From the NCBI RefSeq assembly GCF_000090795.2, contig NW_003546527.1, positions 61,969 through 125,968 on the forward strand: a stretch of DNA of 64,000 nucleotides, given 5' to 3'. A program made the position numbers and the translations under genes. Shown in pieces: positions 57,801 through 64,000 of this stretch. The notes under the pieces are model-generated. The model was given only the letters and a program-made list of their open reading frames with translations, had not been told where the DNA came from and did no database searches. The DNA comes from Amphimedon queenslandica (taxonomy: Eukaryota > Porifera > Demospongiae > Haplosclerida > Niphatidae). The first letter of the stretch is position 1. Each line of letters begins with the position of its first letter.

Positions 57801-59422
57801 TGAAAGTCATTCATCTTATACTTGCCAACTCTGCCCGCATGATGGGGCAAGCAACGTAAATATTTCTAAATAATAATAAGCAAGGGAAGAAATTAATGAG
57901 AATAGAAGGAAGGAAAAAGTAATATTAACAGGCTAAAATAATAAAGGAAGAGGAGGTCAAAAGTGCATAAGAAAGCTATTAAATCATACATGGGCATAAC
58001 TCTAATTGCTTTGAAGTAACATGTACATGCTCCTAAGTATAACATAATGTGTGTATTTATATGAGGTACTCACATATCCACTGGCCATTCTTAACAGTAT
58101 GGCTTGTCCATAAAGCAGTACACGGCATCCTTTAGCTTGACTCTACACGTCATAATTGAGAGTAATAATAAATACAAAACAATATTATAACTTGTCATTA
58201 TAAATACAATGATTCCACTAAAATACAAACGGCCTTTGATGAGAGCTGAGCATGCAAGGTGCTGTGTGTATACAGCAGGGACAGAAATATGATGGGCATG
58301 AAATTACACTCTTTAAGCAAACCCATATAACATAGAGGGAGTGTTTATATTATGGCTTTAGTAGAAAGGGCTTAACAAGCAAAGCAGTTATCATTCCATC
58401 TAAACTCAAAGTAAAAGCTACATGCATCAGAATCATGGTCACAGTTATGTAGTTGCGTTTAAAAAATCAATTTTCTTGTCCTGATGCTGGCTCTTGAAAT
58501 GGAAAAGACAACAAATAAACATAGCTTAATTGGCAAAGTGACAAGAAAAATAAATACAAACAGGAAGATTAACATAAAAAATACTCGTTGGAACATTATG
58601 TCAGTGACACATTTACACAGATCAGTTAATAATGCCTAATGATAATAATGTACATGTACTTCCTATATACCTCTTTCTCATTCCAGCCGTGTATAGCATG
58701 AGGAGATATTGCATCGAAAACCTCAAAAATATGTCTCCAAATCACAGTAGGCTCCTATTTACAAAAGGTGAGAAATAAAAGAATGAGGAGGTATCATGAT
58801 CATCAGGTATGACGCTAAAAATGCAAATGCTATTTACACAAGGCAAAAAATGATATGTTTAATATTACATTTGAGACTTGTGTAGCTCACACACACACAG
58901 CCACAACAAAGTAGTTCAATACCATATGCACTGTCTATTAATTATTAACTATGGACATAATAAAATGCAATTATGGCATAATGATATTAGGAAACATTAT
59001 CCCTCTCACACACACTGCAGTAGATCAAGTGTGAGCATTGCAAATAATTTGAGTATCTAGATCTACATGATGCATGAAATCAAAGATAAATGCAAATGGT
59101 TTTATTGCAATCTCATTCAGTATCAATTAGACTTATTACTGATAGTTTAATGCATGATTGAAGTTGCTGACCTGATCGTCTGACGGCTCCAGGAGAACAG
59201 TACAGTACTGCGTACCGAAACCAGTGGAAAGATAATGCTTCACTATTCTTCCAGTAGTGGTAGACGTTGCAAAACCAACGCTGTCTCCCTAAAAGGCAGG
59301 GTTAAAGCCAGAGATGGGAGCCTACAGAGGTGTCAACTCACTGTTCTTATGTATATACAGGAGTCCACATTGTCTGAAGAGGCCCCGCCGGGTCGGTCAG
59401 TGTTGCCTGTGCTTCTGTGCAT
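33973..59422 (-). CDS. RYR: Ryanodine receptor, intracellular Ca2+ release channel
   Basis: A giant ER channel gene of about 25 kb with dozens of short exons. The start at 59422 (MHRSTGNTDRPGG) leads into CIYIRTGDSVGF, matching the N-terminal beta-trefoil of RyR. The order follows RyR. The N-terminal domain and MIR repeats lie at about 55990-59290 and RIH segments at about 54840-55760. SPRY1 (about 53960-54720), paired RyR repeats with WSKERMSKGWKYG (53100-53600) and SPRY2 and 3 (about 51100-52820) follow. Next come the helical solenoid (about 38200-51050) and the RIH-associated region (37914-38180). Two EF hands (37260-37510), the transmembrane and pore region (34420-36400) and the tail CFICGLSLADF, GQES and WDFFPAGTC complete the protein, with the stop at 33973-33975. 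IP3 receptors lack the SPRY, RyR-repeat and EF parts, so the RyR call is firm. Introns hold satellites and MITEs. Individual internal exon edges were not all fixed. Confidence 0.93.
34221..35035 (-). other. RyR pore exons (S5, filter, S6, C-terminal zinc motif)
   Basis: Reading down the minus strand: S5 (MTLVVTSVVIYIYSAVAF), a pore helix with LTCFLFHIDHGLRSGGGI, then over an intron ADVILSAFEDQVYLGRLVF, S6 with FVVIVILLAVFQ, and LGLIIDAFGELRKK in the next exon. The CFICG, then DTHINRHH, give the Cys2-His2 of the cytosolic tail. Both introns here (34576-34633 and 34418-34467) begin GC rather than GT. Because of the first, the filter reads GGGIADV instead of the GGGIGDE known for RyR. Confidence 0.85.
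35700..35935. repeat. Single satellite-family unit in RyR intron
   Basis: GGAGCAACTTTAAAATTCAT, AGCTCAAACTTTCTACATAA and ATGTATCAGAAAAATTATAA appear in family order. A near-identical flank (TGACAAGCACTACAATACAG) also precedes the unit at 39180. Confidence 0.8.
37250..37515 (-). other. RyR EF-hand pair
   Basis: Two canonical 12-residue loops: DLNKDGLISYQE (exon about 37438-37510) and DTNKDGLLDYQE (exon about 37254-37355). All calcium-ligand positions, including the closing Glu, are present. This placement just before the transmembrane part is that of RyR. Confidence 0.9.
39165..39400. repeat. Single satellite-family unit in RyR intron
   Basis: Shares with 35670-35930 both the family unit and its upstream flank (CACAAAGTATAC, TGACAAGCACTACAATACAG, CATGGCATTTGGAGCAAC), so the two are copies of a larger dispersed segment. 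Confidence 0.8.
42050..42463. mobile_element. hAT-like MITE in RyR intron
   Basis: Terminal inverted repeats TAGTGCTGGGCGATAT and ATATCGCCCAGCACTA bound 414 bp. Exact 8-bp direct repeats GCAAGTAT (42042-42049 and 42464-42471) flank them, the target-site length of hAT transposons. The interior is rich in ATATCGATA and has no transposase. Confidence 0.9.
42739..42998. mobile_element. Mariner-like MITE in RyR intron
   Basis: CTGTACGGGTATAAAATTT at the left and its near reverse complement AAATTTTATACCCATACGG at the right are flanked by TA on both sides. About 256 bp, with internal repeats of GGGTATAAAATTT. No coding capacity. Confidence 0.8.
43493..43708. repeat. (TTA)n microsatellites in RyR intron
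   Basis: Two blocks of TTA repeats (43493-43531 and 43600-43708) separated by an AGAG-rich stretch. They create spurious poly-Tyr, poly-Ile and poly-Asn frames. Confidence 0.95.
46780..48090. repeat. About 177-bp tandem satellite, 8 copies, in RyR intron
   Basis: The anchor G[CT]TCAAACTTTCTACACAGC recurs at 46811, 46982, 47159, 47336, 47512, 47688, 47867 and 48045, spacing 171-179 bp. Each unit has AAATGGCCGTAACTTGAAAA and a CCATGGGCTATAGCCTTGGG dyad. This is the largest array of the family in the window. Confidence 0.95.
51104..54728 (-). other. RyR SPRY and RyR-repeat block
   Basis: SPRY1 pieces include KLYFEVQWTRSEAAGTK (about 54630), CCLDLEKGTLMFTINGQLFP (about 54170) and FAPPIGYQPLSCF (about 53960). 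The RyR repeats include NDLAVESHDTWAVSQI (about 53550) and HNKWSKERMSKGWKYG (about 53150). SPRY2 is at about 52250-52720 (SRIGWAIPRYSS, DSFSYAIDGH). SPRY3-like sequence is at about 51130-51870 (VYFGWAREDF) with a long acidic, low-complexity insert. This block is what separates RyR from the IP3 receptor. Confidence 0.85.
55035..55205. mobile_element. Harbinger-like MITE in RyR intron
   Basis: AGGCCCCTATACACCAGGCA at the left is mirrored by TGCCTGGTGTATAGTGGCCT at the right (171 bp), flanked by TTA on both sides (55032-55034, 55206-55208). A 3-bp TTA target duplication is typical of PIF/Harbinger. The arms pair over most of their length. Confidence 0.82.
56448..59422 (-). other. RyR N-terminal beta-trefoil and MIR exons
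   Basis: The first exon ends in IYIRT at about 59350. Exons then encode GDSVGFATSTTTGRIVKHYL (59160-59290), a piece with HIFEVFDAISPHAIHGWN (about 58680-58755), CRVLLYGQAILLRMASG (about 58080-58145) and YLRCLPHHAGRVGKY (about 57770-57870). The MIR exon (about 56460-56695) has FRLRHMVSGMYLGVDQN. These match the RyR N-terminal order seen in vertebrates, such as LLYGHAILLRH and PLRVRHVTTGQYL. Confidence 0.82.
57315..57560. repeat. Satellite-family unit in RyR intron
   Basis: Contains GAAGCAACTTTAAAAATTCAT, the AATCAGCTTAAACTTTGTAC anchor and a locally duplicated AGACCCAAGGCTAT...AGCCTTGGGT dyad at about 57480-57530. Confidence 0.8.
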
Positions 59423-59705
59423 TCTCTCTCAGAGCAGAAAGAACACCAACAACCATAAATATTACAACTAGCCCCACTGAGCTTTGAGGTACATCTTATT
59501 CATAAGTGATCACGTGATCAATTATTGAAGTTCAAAATTAAATTTATAAGAATGAAAACAAAAGAAGGCAGCAAAAATTCAAATTAGCAAGCAAAAATAG
59601 CTACGAATAAAAAAGCAAAAAGCATAATAATTAAGCAGCAAATCTAGGCTAAAATGTCAGCAAACAAGCAAGCAGCAAAAATATTTAAGCACACAATAAA
59701 CTAGA
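59423..59705. promoter_or_regulatory. RyR 5' flank shared with perforin-2 3' flank
   Basis: The 283 bp between the RyR start and the perforin-2 stop. The segment 59500-59705 is repeated at about 62471-62668, so it belongs to the duplicated perforin-2 unit. The RyR promoter must lie here or overlap it. Confidence 0.6.
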
Positions 59706-62010
59706 CTAATCTTGGTCTTGCAACTTTTGGACCAGGACAGCTGTCTCATTCTCTCCAGTTTCAGACTTATCCAAGTAGAGTACTGCCTCCTTCCTGGCTA
59801 TACGCTTCTTCTTATACTTCTTAACACCACAACCAACAGCGGCAATAAATGCAACGCACAGTGCAGTAGAGAAAATCAATCCAATAACGATTCCAGCTAC
59901 CTCACCACCAGTATAATAGCTGTGGCTTGGACTGGACGTAGTATCATTACTCACTGTTGCATTGGTAGGTAGCTCAGTTGGTGTAGCTATATCATCTTCT
60001 TTGACAAATAAAGATTGGAGATAATCGGGCCCACTGACACTGTCATTTTTATACTCAAACCAACTACCATCATCATCTTTAACCCATATCTTACCATAAG
60101 GGCCAAAGATAACCAATGATTCTGTTTTATTGACTGTCATTGGTGGCTTCATTTTATATGGTGGTACTAGTGGAGGCCTTGGTGAATACATTACTGCATC
60201 CTGAAACTGTGAGCAATAGTTCACAACACAACCTTCATCGATTGTTATCAAGAATTGATTGTAATGGTGAGAGCACTCCGTAGGAAAAGACGAGCCATAT
60301 TCCAATAGATTGCTTGATGCTAATTTCTGATACATGTCTGGTGTAATAGCCAGTGGATTTCCAGACTTGCAGCTATAGAAACCGCCAAACGGTATCGCAT
60401 TGTCTTCTGCTTGATCATCCCTGCTTGCACAAATGTTGATATCCTCGCCAAAATGTAGAGTATCATAGAAAGGTGGACACCTGCTAGTACGAGTCACTGG
60501 ATTGGGAGTTTTACTGGTGTATAGACCACCAAACATGTATCCTGCATCAGATTGTTTACCAGGAGGAGCATAGCACCAATAAGCTTTGTAAGTAGAGAAA
60601 TATATCTTTGTCGTAATACTAGCTACAGTTGCCCATTTACAGTGGGTATAAACAATATAGTTTTTGCAGTCTGTCTGTCTTTGGACTTTAATAGTAGATT
60701 GTATCATTTTACTCAATGTACCAGTGTGAAGAAGAATACTTTCATATCCTTCAGGACATGAATAATCTAATGTCAATGGATTAGTTTGACGAGCTCCATA
60801 ATAGTCGCAAATCACATTGTTATCATGGTCCTCACAGGTTTGATAAATTCCTCCAAAAGTGTAATTCTGTTTCTCTTTTTCACAGGAATTATCATCTAAA
60901 TTAGCATGAAAGTTGAAATTTTTGGAGTTCATATTAGTGCATCCTTTTATAGTGTTTGTTTTGTAGTATCTTTCAATAGATTTATAAATGTAATCTGATG
61001 TTTTTGTTAGTAGCACGTCAGGTAGTTCAGGGAAATTTTCACTAGTCATAGCAAAAGAAAGGAGATGACCACGACGATCGATAGCCACAAGATTATTAGG
61101 CTTGCCACTTGGTGTAATTAAAACCATAAATGTTAAAAGGAGGACCACCACGAGTTGATGTACGAGTATGATGTATAGCAGCATTAGTGCCACCATCACT
61201 AGAAGTTGATCTAGACCAACCAAAATTAGAGCTTAAAGACAAAGTGGCTATGAATCCTACTTTAATCGAATCAGCGACATCAACAGAAAGTTGCATATGA
61301 TCACTTTCTACTATAGACTCTTTTGCAACAAAGCTGGTCTGATAAAGAGTACCACCTAATTCAACACTCGTCACAACATGAGTCCCGTAATCCCTTACTA
61401 TCAGATCAGAGAGATAATGAGCCATTTGAGTGTCATTGTTTTGGATGTGAGCAGCAAGATCCATTAATCTCGACTTAAAGGAAGGATGCAACTGACTAAC
61501 AGGATTAACGTGAACTGAAAAGAGATGGTGTCTGACTCCAAATCTAACTGAACTCAATTTTGTACTGACCATTTTCTTTTTTGTATTTTGGTACTCTGCT
61601 GAAAATTTGCCACTAGCATGTGCAAAAACGCAACTTGCACTAGCTTCAGCATTAATGGAGACACTTGATGAAGACGTGTGTTCACTATAATGTTGAAAAA
61701 CCTCGGCAAATGTATCAATTTCACTCTCACGAACAGGAATCAAATTGAAATTATCAGGCAGGAAGTAACGACCATCATCAGAGACTTGACAACTGGAGTA
61801 ATTCTTACTGTACACCTGACCCAGTTCAATATTACGAAGGTTATCAAATCCATGATCAGGAATTGCATCCATTTTCAATGGAGATGATCCAGGATTAACT
61901 GTCTGCTCAGTTGGACAATTACGAATATCACCAACTGGATAAGAGGAAGATGTCCCACGAATAAGAAAAATGGAAAGCAATACAAAGGTAACTGCAACGA
62001 AACTCCTCAT
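59706..62010 (-). CDS. MPEG1: Perforin-2 / MPEG1-like MACPF protein, reading frame broken
   Basis: An intronless gene for a type I membrane pore-forming immune effector. A signal peptide follows the ATG at 62010 (MRSFVAVTFVLLSIFLIRG; another ATG lies in frame at 62046). The MACPF domain has the signature YGTHVVTSVELGG at about 61340-61400. The lower half encodes a Cys-rich lumenal P2-like region, a TM helix (EVAGIVIGLIFSTALCVAF) and a basic then acidic cytosolic tail. The two halves lie in different frames. The first runs into a stop at 61096-61098 just after the MACPF end, and similarity resumes at once in another frame. No intron fits, so one base lost, or an equivalent small indel, near 61097-61110 is implied. 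It may be a real lesion or an assembly error. A close copy follows upstream at 62669-64000. Confidence 0.88.
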
Positions 62011-62159
62011 CTTTAGCCTATATTGAATCAAGATGAGCAGAAACAAGGGAATTTTTTAGAAATGGGGGTGTGTTTGTAATTAGTGAATGTTATACCCTAC
62101 TAAGCAAGGAATGTATCGGTTGATATTGCATGTGCTATGCATGCATCTCTAAAGGTGGG

Positions 62160-62310
62160 CATCCACTATGCAGCATTGTTGCTTGCAACTTGTGGTTAAA
62201 CCTTTGATGTGGTTGTGCAACATGTTGCACGAAGTAGAGACATTCAACTTCATGCAACATGTTGCATAACCGCATCAAAGGTACTGGCAACAAAGTTGCA
62301 TAATGGATGC
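62160..62310. mobile_element. Inverted-repeat (MITE-like) element 5' of perforin-2
   Basis: GCATCCACTATGCAGC at the left pairs with GCAT-AATGGATGC at the right. Inner arms include CCTTTGATGTGGTTGTGCAA against its reverse and a GCAACATGTTGCA palindrome on each side. About 150 bp. Layout and parts of the arms resemble the element at 55035. Confidence 0.75.
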
Positions 62311-62387
62311 AGAAAAGCAGCAAAAATACACACTTAGCAAGCTAGCAGCAAAGATTACAATAGAACACACAGTATAATAATAGTTTT

Positions 62388-62468
62388 TCAGTCTTGCAAC
62401 TTTTGGACCAGGACAGCTGTCTCATTCTCTCCAGTTTCAGACTTATCCAAGTAGAGCACTGCCTCTTT
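62388..62468 (-). pseudogene. 3'-end fragment of a perforin-2 gene
   Basis: About 27 codons matching the cytosolic C-terminus of the two neighbouring genes (the YLDKSETGENETAVLVQKL segment) with a stop at 62388-62390. Similarity ends abruptly at about 62468. There it abuts a copy of the downstream flank of the intact-looking copy, as expected at a recombination junction. No MACPF part remains. Confidence 0.85.
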
Positions 62469-62668
62469 TGTGAGTGATCACGTGGTCAATTATTGAAGTT
62501 CAAAATTAAATTTATAGGAATGAAAACAAAAGAAGGCAGCAAAAATTCAAATTAGCAAGCAAAAAATAAGCTAATAATAAAAAGAAAATTAAGCACCAAA
62601 TCTAGACTAAAATGTCAGCAAACCAGCAAGCAGCAAAAAATATTATTAAAAGCACACAATAAGCTAAA
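62469..62668. repeat. Duplicated perforin-2 3' flank
   Basis: From GTGATCACGTG to the next stop codon, this copies 59500-59705 with few changes, for example ATTATTGAAGTTCAAAATTA in both. Confidence 0.9.
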
Positions 62669-64000
62669 CTAATCTTGGTCTTGCAATTTTTGGACCAGGA
62701 CAGCTGTCTCATTCTCTCCAGTTTCAGACTTATCCAAGTACAGCACTGCCTCCTTCCTGGCTATACGCTTCTTCTTATACTTTTTAACACCACAACCAAC
62801 AGCAGCAATAAATGCAACACACAGTGCAGTAGAGAAAATTGATCCAATAACGATTCCAGCTACCTCACCACCAGTATAATAACTGTGGCTTGGACTGGAT
62901 GTAGTATCATCACTTACTGTTGCATTGGTAGGTGGTAGCTCAGTTGGTATAGCTATATCATCTTCCTTGACAAATAAAGATTGGAAATAATCGGGCCCAC
63001 TGACACTGTCATTTTTATACTCAAACCAACTACCATCATCGTTTTTAACCCATATTTTACCATAAGGGCCAAAGATAACCAACGATTCTGTTTTATTGAC
63101 TGTCATTGGGGGCTTCATTTTATATGGTGGTACTAGTGGAGGCCTTGGTGAAAACTGTATGATGTCCTGAAACTGGGAGCAATAGTTCACAACACAACCT
63201 TCATCGATTGTTACCAAGAATTGATTGTAATGGTGAGAGCACTCCGTAGGAAAAGATGAACCATATTCCAATAGATTGTTTGATGCTAATTTCTGATACA
63301 TGTCTGGTGTAATGGCCAGTGGATTTCCAGACTTGCAGCTATGAAAACCGCCAAATGGTATTGCATAGTCCTTTGCCTGATCATCAGTGCTTACACAAAC
63401 TTTGATATCTTCGCCAAAATGAAGAGTATTATAAAAAGGTGGACAAGTGGTGGTACGGGTGACTGGATTGGGAGTTTTACTGGTGTATAGGCCACCGAAC
63501 ATGTATCCTGAATCAGCACCTTCTTGCTTACCAGGAGGAGCATAACACCAGTAAGCATTATAAGTAGAGTAGCGCATCTCTGAACGTTGACTACTTGCAG
63601 GTTGCATCTTGCAGTCAAAAATGAATTTACAGTGCTTCTTTTGGTAATAATAAGTAACTTGTACCATTTTACTTAAGGTACCAGTGTGAAGTAGGATACT
63701 CTCATATCCATCAGGACATGAATAATCTGATGTCAATGGATTTTTTTGACTAGCTCCATAATCATTGCAAATCTCATTGTTATCATGGTCCTCACAGGTT
63801 TGATAAATTCCTCCAAAGGTGAAATTCTGTCTGTCTTTTTCACATGAATTGTCTTCTAAATTAGCATGAAAGTTAAAATTTTTGGAGTCCATCTTAGTGC
63901 ATCCTTTAATAGTGTTTGTTTTGTAGTATCTTTCGATAGATTTATAAATGTAATCTGAAGTTTTAGTTAGTAGCATGTCAGGTAGTTCAGGTAAAATTTG
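62669..64000 (-). CDS. MPEG1: Perforin-2 / MPEG1-like protein, C-terminal part (runs off window)
   Basis: A second tandem copy, open from the window edge to the stop at 62669-62671. It covers the end of the linker after MACPF (PELPD), the Cys-rich lumenal region and a TM helix that differs from copy one by few residues (GSIF in place of GLIF). The cytosolic tail (KKYKKKRIARKEAVLYLD) is the same. Differences from copy one concentrate around 63580-63660, in the middle of the Cys-rich region, while the TM and tail are nearly identical. The MACPF half and the start lie beyond 64000, so whether this copy is intact is unknown. Confidence 0.88.
   Translation of the reverse strand, partial: QILPELPDMLLTKTSDYIYKSIERYYKTNTIKGCTKMDSKNFNFHANLEDNSCEKDRQNFTFGGIYQTCEDHDNNEICNDYGASQKNPLTSDYSCPDGYESILLHTGTLSKMVQVTYYYQKKHCKFIFDCKMQPASSQRSEMRYSTYNAYWCYAPPGKQEGADSGYMFGGLYTSKTPNPVTRTTTCPPFYNTLHFGEDIKVCVSTDDQAKDYAIPFGGFHSCKSGNPLAITPDMYQKLASNNLLEYGSSFPTECSHHYNQFLVTIDEGCVVNYCSQFQDIIQFSPRPPLVPPYKMKPPMTVNKTESLVIFGPYGKIWVKNDDGSWFEYKNDSVSGPDYFQSLFVKEDDIAIPTELPPTNATVSDDTTSSPSHSYYTGGEVAGIVIGSIFSTALCVAFIAAVGCGVKKYKKKRIARKEAVLYLDKSETGENETAVLVQKLQDQD

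Noticed and set aside
33973-59422. IP3 receptor as identity of the giant gene
   Set aside because: SPRY domains, RyR repeats and an EF-hand pair are present, and tail sequences match RyR, even though the Val after the filter Asp is IP3R-like.

Overview
The window is a gene-dense, AT-rich animal genomic segment with many short GT-AG introns (about 40-120 bp) and closely packed genes, often arranged head-to-head or tail-to-tail. Gene content is that of an early-branching metazoan: adhesion GPCR, LIM-type RASSF, mucolipin, a Bcl-2 homologue, a ryanodine receptor and perforin-2. The style fits a demosponge such as Amphimedon queenslandica. That assignment is inferred from style and content and was not tested by a search. 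One assembly gap (N, 7640-8015) is present.

Layout: 1-1843 (+) 3' end of a transmembrane adenylyl cyclase. 2245-6954 (-) adhesion GPCR with a GPS. 7078-8110 (-) mitochondrial ribosomal protein bS18m, interrupted by the gap. 8408-13486 (+) RASSF with LIM, RA and SARAH domains. 13934-14599 (+) Hikeshi. 14877-15599 (+) small unrecognised gene. 15933-19337 (+) mucolipin (TRPML). 19698-21455 (+) IQCB1/NPHP5-like. 21561-23147 (+) POT-family transporter. 23312-25718 (+) ZIP9 zinc transporter. 27289-28551 (+) ChaC gamma-glutamylcyclotransferase. 28673-29437 (-) METTL21-like methyltransferase. 30294-30983 (-) Bcl-2 family protein. 31473-33722 (+) syntaxin-5. 33973-59422 (-) a ryanodine receptor gene of about 25 kb. 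59706-64000 (-) a tandem cluster of perforin-2 (MPEG1) genes, one with a broken frame, one running off the window, plus a 3'-end fragment.

Several genes concern calcium and membrane traffic (RyR, TRPML, adenylyl cyclase, syntaxin-5), and two concern cell death or growth control (Bcl-2, RASSF), but nothing suggests co-regulation beyond shared promoter regions (MRPS18/RASSF and BCL2/STX5).

Repeats are a major component. A family of about 177-187 bp units, each with a CTATAG-centred dyad, forms arrays in introns of three genes and scattered copies elsewhere. MITE-like elements are present with hAT-like (8-bp), mariner-like (TA) and Harbinger-like (TTA) target duplications. CT, CA/GT and AAT microsatellites are frequent. 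The most interesting points are the perforin-2 duplication with its frame break and recombination junction, the unusual RyR selectivity filter encoded across a GC-AG intron, and the dispersed palindromic satellite family.
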